From Mycolicibacterium lacusdiani (lineage in GTDB: Bacteria > Actinomycetota > Actinomycetes > Mycobacteriales > Mycobacteriaceae): a DNA stretch of 64,000 nt. The position numbers and the translations under genes are program-made. The DNA lies in the NCBI RefSeq assembly GCF_021916785.1, contig NZ_JAKCFC010000003.1, positions 682,001 to 746,000 of the forward strand, in the 5' to 3' direction. This document shows positions 45,195 through 53,983 of the stretch, one piece after another. Below the pieces are notes generated by a model. It worked only from the letters and a program-made list of their open reading frames with translations. It ran no database searches and was not told where the DNA came from. Each line of letters opens with the position of its first letter. Position 1 is the first letter of the stretch.

Positions 45195-45247
45195 AGCAGA
45201 CGCAAAATCCCCTCATTCGCGCGGAATGAGGGGATTTTGTGTCTGCT
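45195..45247. terminator. bidirectional hairpin terminator, 24-bp arms
   Basis: Arms at 45195-45218 and 45224-45247 pair along 24 bases with one G/T position, around a five-base GCGCG loop. Each arm contains AAAATCCCC or its complement, giving a U-rich lower stem in RNA. It lies 5 bp past the SDR stop (45189) and 13 bp before the clpB stop (45260), so it can end transcription from both sides. Confidence 0.85.
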
Positions 45248-45259
45248 CGGCGGGAGAAC

Positions 45260-47806
45260 TTAGCCCAGGATCAGGTGTTCACCGTCCGGGCTCAGGTTGA
45301 CCGGCACGAGGTCGCCGTCGTGCACCTCGCCGGCCAGCAGCATCCTGGCCAGCTGGTCGCCGATGGCCTGCTGCACCAGCCTGCGGAGCGGGCGGGCGCC
45401 GTAGAGCGGGTCGAAACCGCGCTCGCCGAGCCACTTCTTGGCGGGTAGCGACACCTGCAGGGTCAACCGGCGCTGCGCCAGCCGCTTCTGCAGCTGATCC
45501 AGCTGGATGTCGACGATGCGGACCAGTTCCTCGGGGTTGAGCCCGTCGAAGATCAGCACGTCGTCGAGGCGGTTGATGAACTCCGGCTTGAACGCGCCAC
45601 GCACCGCGGCCATCACCTGTTCCTCGTTGCCGCCCGACCCCAGGTTCGAGGTCAGGATGAGGATGGTGTTGCGGAAGTCGACCGTGCGGCCCTGACCGTC
45701 GGTCAGCCTGCCCTCGTCGAGGACCTGCAGAAGCACGTCGAACACGTCCGGGTGGGCCTTCTCGACCTCGTCGAACAGCACCACCGAGTACGGCCGCCTG
45801 CGCACCAGCTCGGTGAGCTGGCCGCCCTGGTCGTAGCCGACGTAGCCGGGAGGGGCACCGACCAGCCGTGCGACGGAGTGCTTCTCGCCGTACTCGCTCA
45901 TGTCGATGCGGACCATCGCGCGCTCGTCGTCGAACAGGAAGTCCGCGAGCGCCTTCGCCAGCTCGGTCTTGCCGACACCGGTGGGACCGAGGAACAGGAA
46001 CGAGCCCGTCGGACGGTTGGGGTCGGCGACGCCGGCCCGGCTCCGTCGCACCGCGTCGGAGACCGCGGCCACGGCCTTGCGCTGGCCGATGACGCGCTTG
46101 CCCAGCTCGTCCTCCATGCGCAGCAGCTTGGCGCTCTCGCCTTCGAGGAGCCGCCCGGCCGGGATGCCGGTCCACGCCTCCACCACCTCGGCGATGTCGT
46201 CGGGGCCGACCTCCTCCTTGAGCATGACGTTCTCCTGCGCCTGGGCCTGCGGCAGCGCGGCGTCGAGCTTCTTCTCGACCTCGGGGATCCGGCCGTACCG
46301 CAGCTCGGCGGCCTTGGCCAGATCGCCGTCGCGTTCGGCCCGCTCGGATTCACCGCGCAGCTGGTCGAGCTGTTCCTTGAGGTCGCGGACGACGTCGATG
46401 GCGCTCTTCTCGTTCTGCCACCGGGTGGTCAGCTCGGAGAGTTGCTCCTTCTTGTCGGCGAGTTCGGCGCGCAGCTTCTCCAGCCGTTCCTTCGACGCGG
46501 CGTCCTCCTCCTTGGCCAGTGCCATCTCCTCGATCTCGAGTCGACGGACCAGACGCTCGACCTCGTCGATCTCGACGGGGCGGGAGTCGATCTCCATGCG
46601 CAGCCGGGAACCGGCCTCGTCGACGAGGTCGATGGCCTTGTCCGGCAGGAAGCGGGAGGTGATGTAGCGGTCCGACAGCGTGGCGGCCGCGACGAGCGCG
46701 GAGTCGGTGATCCGGACGCCGTGGTGCACCTCGTAGCGGTCCTTGAGCCCGCGCAGGATGCCGACGGTGTCCTCGACCGACGGTTCGCCGACCAGCACCT
46801 GCTGGAAGCGGCGCTCCAGGGCGGCGTCCTTCTCGATGTACTTGCGGTACTCCTCGAGCGTGGTCGCGCCGACCATCCTCAGTTCACCGCGCGCCAGCAT
46901 GGGCTTGATCATGTTGCCCGCGTCCATCGCGCCCTCGCCGGTCGCACCGGCGCCCACGATGGTGTGCAGCTCGTCGATGAACGTGATGACCTGACCGGCC
47001 GAGTTCTTGATGTCGTCGAGGACGGCCTTGAGCCGCTCCTCGAACTCACCGCGGTACTTCGCGCCGGCCACCATCGACCCCATGTCGAGCGAGACCACGG
47101 TCTTGTCGCGCAGGCTCTCCGGCACGTCGCCGGCGATGATGCGCTGGGCGAGGCCCTCGACGATCGCCGTCTTGCCGACGCCGGGCTCGCCGATCAGCAC
47201 CGGGTTGTTCTTCGTGCGGCGGCTCAGTACCTGGACGACGCGACGAATCTCGTTGTCGCGCCCGATGACCGGGTCGAGCTTGCCCTCGCGGGCACGCGCG
47301 GTCAGGTCGGTGGAGTACTTCTCCAGCGCCTGGTAGGTGCCCTCGGGATCGGGGCTGGTGACGCGCGCGCTGCCGCGCACCTTGGTGAACGCCTCGCGTA
47401 GCGCCTGGGGTGATGCGCCGTGGCCGGTGAGGACCTTGGCGACGTCGCTGTCACCGGTGGCGAGGCCGACCAGCAGGTGCTCGGTCGATACGTACTCGTC
47501 GTCCATCTCGGTGGCGAGGTGCTGCGCGGCGGTAACCGCGGCCAGCGACTCGCGAGACAACTGTGGCGTCGAGTTGGCGCCGCTCGCGCTGGGCAACCGG
47601 TCGATGAGGCGCTGCACCTCGGCGCGGACCGTCGCGGGTTCGACTCCGACCGCCTCGAGCAGGGGCCCGGCGATGCCGTCGTTCTGCGTCAGCAACGCCA
47701 TCAACAAATGGACGGGCCGAATCTCCGGGTTGCCTGCGGCGGTCGCCGCCTGCAACGCCGAGGTCAGCGCCGCCTGGGTCTTCGTGGTCGGGTTGAACGA
47801 GTCCAC
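45260..47806 (-). CDS. clpB: ClpB disaggregase
   Basis: 848 residues, the same length as Rv0384c. It has an N-terminal Clp-N repeat domain (residues 1-145), first AAA+ module with [13 protein letters not shown], an M-domain coiled coil (about 405-530), second AAA+ module with [14 protein letters not shown], and the D2 small domain ending DGEHLILG. It works with DnaK, DnaJ and GrpE to rescue aggregated proteins. GTG 47806 has GGAGGT just upstream. HAIR-like sites lie upstream, pointing to HspR repression. Confidence 0.97.
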   Translation of the reverse strand: MDSFNPTTKTQAALTSALQAATAAGNPEIRPVHLLMALLTQNDGIAGPLLEAVGVEPATVRAEVQRLIDRLPSASGANSTPQLSRESLAAVTAAQHLATEMDDEYVSTEHLLVGLATGDSDVAKVLTGHGASPQALREAFTKVRGSARVTSPDPEGTYQALEKYSTDLTARAREGKLDPVIGRDNEIRRVVQVLSRRTKNNPVLIGEPGVGKTAIVEGLAQRIIAGDVPESLRDKTVVSLDMGSMVAGAKYRGEFEERLKAVLDDIKNSAGQVITFIDELHTIVGAGATGEGAMDAGNMIKPMLARGELRMVGATTLEEYRKYIEKDAALERRFQQVLVGEPSVEDTVGILRGLKDRYEVHHGVRITDSALVAAATLSDRYITSRFLPDKAIDLVDEAGSRLRMEIDSRPVEIDEVERLVRRLEIEEMALAKEEDAASKERLEKLRAELADKKEQLSELTTRWQNEKSAIDVVRDLKEQLDQLRGESERAERDGDLAKAAELRYGRIPEVEKKLDAALPQAQAQENVMLKEEVGPDDIAEVVEAWTGIPAGRLLEGESAKLLRMEDELGKRVIGQRKAVAAVSDAVRRSRAGVADPNRPTGSFLFLGPTGVGKTELAKALADFLFDDERAMVRIDMSEYGEKHSVARLVGAPPGYVGYDQGGQLTELVRRRPYSVVLFDEVEKAHPDVFDVLLQVLDEGRLTDGQGRTVDFRNTILILTSNLGSGGNEEQVMAAVRGAFKPEFINRLDDVLIFDGLNPEELVRIVDIQLDQLQKRLAQRRLTLQVSLPAKKWLGERGFDPLYGARPLRRLVQQAIGDQLARMLLAGEVHDGDLVPVNLSPDGEHLILG

Positions 47807-47847
47807 GACACCTCCCTTCCTAAGCTTGGAAAAATGCTTGTCGCCTT

Positions 47848-47884
47848 ACTCAACGTCGTCAAGGTTGAGTGTGTTCCGCTCAAG
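47848..47884. promoter_or_regulatory. HspR (HAIR) operator upstream of clpB
   Basis: GTTGAGT and GCTCAAG, seven bases apart (47864-47884), match the HAIR consensus CTTGAGT-N7-ACTCAAG with one change at each end. An additional ACTCAA at 47848-47853 pairs with the same TTGAGT across 11 bases, so three half-sites lie in tandem. They are 42-78 bp from the clpB start. Confidence 0.8.
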
Positions 47885-47987
47885 TTCAATCAATTGTGAG
47901 CGATCGCCGGCGCGACGTCCACAGCGCGTCGGTTACGGGTGACCTTTTCGGGCCTTTCGAGGTCCTTCGACCCCGCGAGGTGACGCC

Positions 47988-48932
47988 TCAGTGATAGTCC
48001 CAGTACTGCAGCCAGGTGATGGTCGCGAAGATCGCCAGCGTGACGGCGTAGCCGGCGACGACGATCGCCACTCCGCGCAGCGTCACGCCGAGCCCTGCGC
48101 CGTCGACCGGATCCAGCCACCGGCGCATCCTCCGCACGGCGAACGGCATCAGCACCCACTGCAGCAGCGAGATGCTCAACACCTGACTCAGCCAGATGGT
48201 CAACCACGGCCCGGCGCCCATGCCCTCGAGGATCGGACCGAAGAACCGCGACAACAGCATCACCGTCGGGTAGAGCACCAGCAGGACCAGCATCGCGGAC
48301 TTCCAGCCTGGCGTCAGTTTGGTGCGGCCGTCCTCGACGCGCACGGTCGTGCCGAACGGCGTGGTCTGGGTGAAGGTCGAGAAGTCCTCGTCGAGCGTCG
48401 ACCGCAGCGGTGACAGTGCATCCTGGCGCTCGGTCGACTTCAGCCAGCCGGCGAGCAGCCGCTCGGTGCGGAACCGGATCAGCGACGTCCACTCCCCCGA
48501 TCCGCCGGGCGGTAGGACGACCGTGCCCTCGTACCCGGCGAACCGCGAACTGGCGGCGGTGAGATCGCATTGCGCACCGATGAATTCGTCGACCCGGCCC
48601 GCCGTGACGGTGTGCCGGAACACCGCCACGCCCGGCGGGGTGGACTCGCCATCGACCAGCACGAGGTCGGTTGCCGCCCGGTGGAATCCACGCGCCGACC
48701 CCGCACTCAGTGCCTCGGCCCTGGCCGGGCCGTCGAGCCACGCGTTGAGCAGCGATTCGTCGCGGAAGGTCACCGCGATGGCGAGATCCAGTCGCTCGTC
48801 GGCGTATACCGACGTCGCCAACTCGACGAATCCGTCAGCTGATCGGGCGCTGGATGCCAGCTCGCCCAGCCAGGCGTCGAGGCCCGCCGGGTCGACGGGA
48901 CGGGCCAGCACGGTGACGGCGGTCGCGCTCAC
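47988..48932 (-). CDS. membrane protein with two ABM-like domains
   Basis: 314 residues. Two tandem ferredoxin-like antibiotic biosynthesis monooxygenase (ABM) domains occupy about 5-95 and 105-195 (ending GSGEWTSLIRF and ERLLAGWLKS). A C-terminal block of three transmembrane helices follows (SAMLVLLVLYPTVMLL, WLTIWLSQVLSISLLQWVLM, GVAIVVAGYAVTLAIF). Its GTG start overlaps the guanine deaminase stop. Heme- or quinone-related oxidation is possible by family; function unknown. Confidence 0.8.
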   Translation of the reverse strand: MSATAVTVLARPVDPAGLDAWLGELASSARSADGFVELATSVYADERLDLAIAVTFRDESLLNAWLDGPARAEALSAGSARGFHRAATDLVLVDGESTPPGVAVFRHTVTAGRVDEFIGAQCDLTAASSRFAGYEGTVVLPPGGSGEWTSLIRFRTERLLAGWLKSTERQDALSPLRSTLDEDFSTFTQTTPFGTTVRVEDGRTKLTPGWKSAMLVLLVLYPTVMLLSRFFGPILEGMGAGPWLTIWLSQVLSISLLQWVLMPFAVRRMRRWLDPVDGAGLGVTLRGVAIVVAGYAVTLAIFATITWLQYWDYH

Positions 48933-50335
48933 GCCGCCTCGTCCAGTCGGCGGCCCCGAACGTACACCTGCGAGATGGTTGGCTCCCGGATGCCCATGAG
49001 CAGTGCGAACAACGTCTGATCGCGCGCGAGATCCTCGTCCTCCGAACGGATCCCGTGCTCGAGGGTGTCGGCGAGGGCCGGACTGCGCCGCGGGTCGACG
49101 ACCACGAAGTCGGCCTCCTTGCCGACGTCGAAGTTCCCGAACCGGTCCTCCATGTCGAGTGCGCGGGCACCCGCGAGCGTGCCGGTGAAGAGCATCTCGG
49201 CGGGATGCAAGGACACGCTGTCGTCACCGGGTTCGCCGATGTGCTGCTTGAACGCGTCGCCAAGGACGCGCGGAATCAGCCATTCGTCCCCGCCACCGAA
49301 ATCGGTTCCGGCAGCGATGTTCACACCGGATACGACGGTCCTGCGCCACGGCATCGTGCCCGATCCGAGGAACAGCTGGGACACCGGACAGTGCGCGATC
49401 GAGGTGCCCGTCTCGGCCATCCGCCGCAACTCGGCGTCCTGGCAGTGCACCGCGTGGGCCATGATGGTGCGCCTGCCGAGCAGACTCTGCCCGCCGACCG
49501 TCGATCCCGGCAGGAACCTTCCGTCGTAGGTGTCGAGGTAGCTGTCGACGCCGTACCGGCGCTTGACCGAATCGACCTCACCGATGCCCGGCTGGGCGTT
49601 CTCGTTGAGGTGGGTGTGCACGTACACCCCGCGGTCGCGGACCGAGTCGTACAGATCGCCGAGCCGTCGCAGGGTCTCGGTCGTCACCGACGGCGCGAAC
49701 CTCGGCACGACGGCGACGTGCAGCAGCGCCGTGGCCACGTCGCCGGTGTCGGCGCCGTGCCAGGTGTCGATCTCCTCGCGGGCGAGTCGGATCGCGTCGT
49801 CCTCGGAGGTGAGAAGTGGCGCAGCGCTGTCGGGGCCGACGGTCTGGATGCCACGGCCGCTGACGATCCGCAGTCCTCGGCGGCGCGTCTCCTCGAACAG
49901 CGCGTCCTGGGCGTGGGGAAAGGCCGAGCCGAACACCATCGCCGCGGTGGTGCCCGCCGCGATGCGCCGGTTGCAGAAGTCGACGGCGGCCCGCCGCGCG
50001 AATCTGGGGTCGGCGAATCGCGCCTCAGACGGGAAGATGCACCGCGTGAGCCATTCGAGCAACTGGCCGCCGCCGTAGGAGTCGCCCGCGTAGGTCTGCG
50101 GGAAGTGGACGTGCGCGTCGATGAACCCTGGCAATAGGAAACCGGGACCGTGGTCGTGAACGGTCACCGAACGGTGGACATCCGGCAGGTCGGACCTGCT
50201 CCCGCAGAACGCAATTCGGCCGTCGTCGCCGACCACCAGGGCGCCGTCGGGGATCGACACCAGGGCGGCTGCCGCGTCCGTGACCGTGGGCCGGCCTGCG
50301 ACGTGGAATACGTGCCCGTGGTGGACCTCGTTCAT
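48929..50335 (-). CDS. guanine deaminase-like amidohydrolase
   Basis: 468 residues of the metal-dependent amidohydrolase superfamily. Metal ligands: HVH in FIDAHVHFPQ, His in YVHTHLNENAQPG, His in IMAHAVHC and Asp in AGTDFGGG; SIAHCPVSQLFLGSG is the substrate loop typical of GuaD. It would convert guanine to xanthine and ammonia. ATG 50335; divergent from the GAP-family gene. It is translationally coupled to the ABM membrane gene. Confidence 0.87.
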   Translation of the reverse strand: MNEVHHGHVFHVAGRPTVTDAAAALVSIPDGALVVGDDGRIAFCGSRSDLPDVHRSVTVHDHGPGFLLPGFIDAHVHFPQTYAGDSYGGGQLLEWLTRCIFPSEARFADPRFARRAAVDFCNRRIAAGTTAAMVFGSAFPHAQDALFEETRRRGLRIVSGRGIQTVGPDSAAPLLTSEDDAIRLAREEIDTWHGADTGDVATALLHVAVVPRFAPSVTTETLRRLGDLYDSVRDRGVYVHTHLNENAQPGIGEVDSVKRRYGVDSYLDTYDGRFLPGSTVGGQSLLGRRTIMAHAVHCQDAELRRMAETGTSIAHCPVSQLFLGSGTMPWRRTVVSGVNIAAGTDFGGGDEWLIPRVLGDAFKQHIGEPGDDSVSLHPAEMLFTGTLAGARALDMEDRFGNFDVGKEADFVVVDPRRSPALADTLEHGIRSEDEDLARDQTLFALLMGIREPTISQVYVRGRRLDEAA

Positions 50336-50401
50336 GCAGGCGCCCCCTTCGGACCGGTCGAATGCCGGTCTGGGAGCAACATACTTGCTACCTTGACCGC
50401 G

Positions 50402-51049
50402 ATGCTCACCGAACTGATTCCGCTGGCGCTCGTGGTCGCGTTGTCGCCACTGTCGATCATCCCGGCGGTGCTGGTGCTGCACACCTCGCGGCCCCGGCCC
50501 ACCGGCGCGGGGTTCCTGGCCGGGTGGGTGCTGGGCCTGGCGGTGCTGACGGCGGTGTTCGTCGAGGTGTCGGGACTACTCGGCGGACTCGACGAGAAGC
50601 CGAGATGGGCGTCCTGGCTGCGGATCGTCGTCGGCGCCGCGCTGATTGCGTTCGGCGTCTACCGCTGGACGGTCCGCAAGCGCTCCGAACACGCCCCGGC
50701 GTGGATGAGCAAACTCTCGGCGCTGACGCCGCCGAAGGCGATGGCGACGGCGGTGGTACTCACGGTCGTCAACCCGAAGGTGCTGTTCATGTGCGCCGCA
50801 GCGGGTTTGGCGATCGGCACGCAGGGCCTTGGCCGCCACGACGCCTACGTCGGCGTCGCCTACTTCGTGGCAGTGGCTGCCTCGACGGTGGCATTGCCGA
50901 TCCTCGCCTACGTCGTGTCCGGCGACCGCCTCCGCGGCCCCCTGTCCCGACTCAAGGACTGGATGGAACGTCAGCACGCGCTACTCGTGGCGATCATCCT
51001 GGTGGTCATCGGTGTCATGGTGCTGTACAAGGGCATTCACGGCCTCTAA
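50402..51049 (+). CDS. GAP-family (Sap/LysE-like) membrane protein
   Basis: 215 residues with six transmembrane helices. The N-terminal LIPLALVVALSPLSIIPAVLVL and the middle VVLTVVNPKVLFMCAAAGLAIG are characteristic of mycobacterial GAP/Sap proteins, which take part in surface localisation of glycopeptidolipid or sulfolipid. TACCTT lies seven bases before ATG 50402, so the transcript may be leaderless. The last 69 bp overlap the convergent TetR gene. Confidence 0.85.
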   Translation: MLTELIPLALVVALSPLSIIPAVLVLHTSRPRPTGAGFLAGWVLGLAVLTAVFVEVSGLLGGLDEKPRWASWLRIVVGAALIAFGVYRWTVRKRSEHAPAWMSKLSALTPPKAMATAVVLTVVNPKVLFMCAAAGLAIGTQGLGRHDAYVGVAYFVAVAASTVALPILAYVVSGDRLRGPLSRLKDWMERQHALLVAIILVVIGVMVLYKGIHGL

Positions 51050-51676
51050 CTCGTCGAGACTCGGCAAGCCCAGTTCGTCGGCGTCGGCGACGAGGTAGCG
51101 CGTGACCGTCGGTGACAGCACCCTCGCGAGGTCGTCGGCGGGCAGGGTCGCCAGCGGCGGAACCTTCATCACGTAGCGCATGAGCGCCGTGCCGACCAGG
51201 CTCGAGGCCGCGAGCATCGCGCGTAACCGCGCCTGCTCGTCGCCTCCGATCACACCGGACACCGCGGTCAGCACGTAGTTGCGCATGAAGGCTCGGAACG
51301 CCTCGTTGGCATCGGAGTTCGACGTGGCCGACTGCAGCATCGTCGCCATCGTGGACGCCGTCTCGGGCGCCTCCCAGATCGTGAGGTACTGCTTGACGAG
51401 GCGTTCGCCGATCGTGCCGTCGGCCCCGGCCATCGCCGACGCCAGCAGCGTCGGGTCGATGATCAGGCGCAGTGACTCCTTGAACAGGTCGGCCTTGGAT
51501 CCGAACAGGTAGAGCACCATCGACGGGTCGACGCGAGCGTCCTTGGCGATGGCCCGCAGCGTCGTCTTCTCGTACCCGTCGTGGGCGAACCGCTCCTTCG
51601 CCGCGGCCAGCACCGCGTCCCGGGAGACGGGTTCTCCCTGACGTCTTCCACGCTTCGTCTTCGCTGGTGAGGCCAT
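50981..51676 (-). CDS. TetR-family transcriptional regulator
   Basis: 231 residues. HTH: SRDAVLAAAKERFAHDGYEKTTLRAIAKDA with recognition helix VDPSMVLYLFGSK. The C-terminal ligand domain ends in a His/Asp-rich tail (VQHHDTDDHQDDRHE) encoded in the overlap with the GAP gene. It is divergent from the membrane protein gene at 51771, and two copies of a TTTCA palindrome lie between. Autoregulation and control of the membrane gene are likely. Confidence 0.87.
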   Translation of the reverse strand: MASPAKTKRGRRQGEPVSRDAVLAAAKERFAHDGYEKTTLRAIAKDARVDPSMVLYLFGSKADLFKESLRLIIDPTLLASAMAGADGTIGERLVKQYLTIWEAPETASTMATMLQSATSNSDANEAFRAFMRNYVLTAVSGVIGGDEQARLRAMLAASSLVGTALMRYVMKVPPLATLPADDLARVLSPTVTRYLVADADELGLPSLDELEAVNALVQHHDTDDHQDDRHE

Positions 51677-51691
51677 GCCCCGACACTAACA

Positions 51692-51709
51692 TTTCAATGG
51701 GTGTTGAAA
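51692..51709. promoter_or_regulatory. operator copy 1 over the -35 of the 51771 gene
   Basis: TTTCAA and TTGAAA flank six bases. Its right arm is itself the -35 TTGAAA (51704-51709), followed after 17 bases by TACGCT (51727-51732). This is a near-ideal sigma-A-type promoter reading right. In reverse orientation the 18-mer matches copy 2 at 15 positions. Confidence 0.65.
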
Positions 51710-51743
51710 ACTTCGGCGGACAGGCTTACGCTCACGGCACAGA

Positions 51744-51761
51744 TTTCAACAACCGATGAAA
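51744..51761. promoter_or_regulatory. operator copy 2 near the start of the 51771 gene
   Basis: TTTCA and TGAAA flank eight bases. The centre is 52 bp from that of copy 1, about five helical turns, so two bound dimers would lie on one face. It covers the region just upstream of the ATG at 51771 and contains the alternative start codon 51756. Confidence 0.6.
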
Positions 51762-51770
51762 AGAGCCGCC

Positions 51771-52787
51771 ATGAACGTGGAAGCCCCGCCCCGGCACACC
51801 CAGCACGGGCAGCAGTCGCACGAACCCCCGGCGGCGGCACGCGCCGCGGGCATCGTCGTCGCACTCACCCTCGCGATCGCGATCCTGGCCATCGCGTTCG
51901 CCCTGCCCGCAGTCGAGTCCGCGCCGCGCGACGTGCCCATCGGCGTCGCAGGACCTGCGGCGGTCACGACGCAGATCAGCGATCAGGCCGGCCAGGCCGC
52001 ACCCGGCGCGTTCGCCGTCACGGTGTACTCCAGCGAAGATGCGCTGCGGCAGGCGATCCTCGATCGCCAGGCCTACGGCGGCATCGCCGTGGGACCGCAG
52101 GGGCCAACCCTGCTGACGGCCACCGGCGCCAGCCCGGCCATCGCCACCGTGCTCGGACAGCTCGGCGCCGGCATGGCCCAGAAGACCGGGATGCCGCTGC
52201 GCACCGAGGATCTCGCACCATTGACTGCCGACGATCCGCGCGGTGCGGGTCTGGCCGCCACTGCCCTGCCGATCACGCTGGCGGGCATCGTCCCCGCGAT
52301 CGTCCTGCTGCTGGTCCTCACGCGCGAGGCGTGGACCAGGTTCGCAGCGGCCGTCGTGTTCGCGCCCGTCGCCGGCGTCAGCATCGCGGCCCTGCTGTGG
52401 TTCGTGTTCGGCTCGATCGACCAGAACTTCTGGGGTGTCGCGGGAGCACTGTCACTGGGCATCGCTGCGGCGCTGCTGCTCGTGCTCGGACTTGGCTCGC
52501 TGTTCGGCAAGGTCGGGCTCGGCATCGGCGCGGCGCTGGCCGTCCTGGTCGGCAATCCGCTCTCGGGTCTGGCGAGCGCCCCGGAGATGCTGCCGAGCGG
52601 CTGGGGAGCGTTCGGTCAACTGCTCCCCCAGGGTGCGACCGCCACACTGCTGCGGTCCACGGCCTACTTCTCCGGCGCCGGAGCGACGACCGCGATCGTG
52701 GTACTGACCTGCTGGGCGGCACTGGGCGCGACGCTGGTGATCATCGGGGCGCTGCGGCAGACGGGTGCGACCGCGGAACTCACTTAG
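51771..52787 (+). CDS. multi-pass membrane protein, YhgE/Pip-like
   Basis: 338 residues. One N-terminal helix (GIVVALTLAIAILAIAFAL), then a roughly 120-residue extracytoplasmic domain with VYSSEDALRQAILDRQAYGGIAVG, and five C-terminal helices. This layout is that of YhgE/Pip and ABC-2-type permeases, without an ATPase gene nearby. It could be an efflux component induced through the divergent TetR. ATG 51771 is preferred because ATG 51756 falls within the second operator. Confidence 0.75.
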   Translation: MNVEAPPRHTQHGQQSHEPPAAARAAGIVVALTLAIAILAIAFALPAVESAPRDVPIGVAGPAAVTTQISDQAGQAAPGAFAVTVYSSEDALRQAILDRQAYGGIAVGPQGPTLLTATGASPAIATVLGQLGAGMAQKTGMPLRTEDLAPLTADDPRGAGLAATALPITLAGIVPAIVLLLVLTREAWTRFAAAVVFAPVAGVSIAALLWFVFGSIDQNFWGVAGALSLGIAAALLLVLGLGSLFGKVGLGIGAALAVLVGNPLSGLASAPEMLPSGWGAFGQLLPQGATATLLRSTAYFSGAGATTAIVVLTCWAALGATLVIIGALRQTGATAELT

Positions 52788-52798
52788 ACTCGAACGAC

Positions 52799-53965
52799 GT
52801 GGGACTAGACGACCGTGGCGCGCTGACGACATTGCGTGCCGCGGTCGACCCGTCTGCAGGCCCGGACGGCGTGATCCGCGACTTCTACACCAGATGGTTC
52901 GCGACGGATGCGTCGGCGCGCGACCTGTTCCCACCCGACATGAATCAGCAGCGCGAGGTCTTCTCCCGCGCACTGCACTGGGTGCTCGGGGAGATCGCCG
53001 AACAGCGCGCGCAGGAACCGGTCGCCTTCCTCGCCCAACTCGGCCGCGACCACCGCAAGTACGGCGTCACCGCAGCCCACTACGACACGATGCAGCGTGC
53101 CCTGCTGGGTGCGCTGCGCGGTCACTTCGCCGACCGCTGGGACGGCGCCGTCGCCTCGACAGCCGTCGACGTCGTCGAACTGGTCATCGGCGTCATGCGG
53201 GGCGCGGCCGACGCCGAGAGCGGATCCCCGTACGAGGACGGCACCGTCGTCGACCACATCCGCGCGACGCGCGACGTCTCGATCATCCGGTTGCAGCTCG
53301 ACCGGCCGCTGTTCTATCACCCCGGTCAGTACGTGACGGTGCAGGTGCCGCAGTGGCCGCGGCGGTGGCGCTTCCTGTCGCCGTCGATTCCCTCCGACGG
53401 CGACGGCGCCATCGAGTTCCACATTCGGTCGGTCGCCGGCGGCATGGTCAGCACAGCGATCGTCGGCGAGACCCACGTCGGGGACCGCTGGCGGCTGTCG
53501 AGTCCGCACGGCGGCCTGCACGTCGACCGCAATGCCGGCGACGTCCTGATGGTGGCGGGCAGCAGTGGGCTGGCCCCGCTGCGGTCGATCATCATGGACC
53601 TGCAGCGCTTCGCCGAGAATCCGCGCGTGCACCTGTTCTTCGGCGGCCGCTACCCGTGCGACCTCTACGACCTGAACACCCTGTGGCAGGTCGCCGCGTA
53701 CAACCCGTGGCTGTCGGTGACCCCGGTGTCGGAGTTCACGACGAACCCGCCGTGGGCCGCCGACTACCCGCTGGTCGAACCGCCACGCGGCCTGCACGTC
53801 CGCCAGACCGGACTGCTGCCCGAGGTCGTCACCCGGTACGGCAGCTGGAGCGACAGGCAGATCCTGGTCAGCGGTGGCCCCGAGATGATCGCGGCCACGA
53901 AGGCGGCACTCGTCGCCAGGGGCGCGCGACCCGAGCAGATCCAGCACGATCCACCCGCACCCTGA
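52799..53965 (+). CDS. type II flavohemoglobin (Rv0385-like)
   Basis: 388 residues from GTG 52799. An N-terminal globin domain has proximal His in LGRDHRKYGV. A ferredoxin-reductase module follows with a variant FAD motif (RRWRFLSPS instead of RxYSxxS), a nucleotide-binding VAGSSGLAPLRSII and a C-terminal LVSGGPEMIAAT. These deviations match the mycobacterial type II flavohemoglobins, for which Rv0385 was reported to oxidise D-lactate rather than act as an NO dioxygenase. TAGACT eight bases before the GTG is a -10 candidate overlapping the upstream stop. Confidence 0.87.
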   Translation: MGLDDRGALTTLRAAVDPSAGPDGVIRDFYTRWFATDASARDLFPPDMNQQREVFSRALHWVLGEIAEQRAQEPVAFLAQLGRDHRKYGVTAAHYDTMQRALLGALRGHFADRWDGAVASTAVDVVELVIGVMRGAADAESGSPYEDGTVVDHIRATRDVSIIRLQLDRPLFYHPGQYVTVQVPQWPRRWRFLSPSIPSDGDGAIEFHIRSVAGGMVSTAIVGETHVGDRWRLSSPHGGLHVDRNAGDVLMVAGSSGLAPLRSIIMDLQRFAENPRVHLFFGGRYPCDLYDLNTLWQVAAYNPWLSVTPVSEFTTNPPWAADYPLVEPPRGLHVRQTGLLPEVVTRYGSWSDRQILVSGGPEMIAATKAALVARGARPEQIQHDPPAP

Positions 53966-53983
53966 GCGTGTGAGAATCGGACG

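Noticed and set aside
50981..51049. Frameshift at the end of the GAP or TetR gene
   Set aside because: Both proteins keep sensible family sequence up to the overlap, and the GAP end (VVIGVMVLYKGIHGL) is complete, so a real overlap is more likely than an error.
51701..52798. Extended N-terminus for the flavohemoglobin
   Set aside because: The extension lies in another frame of the membrane protein gene and has no domain; the globin begins after GTG 52799.
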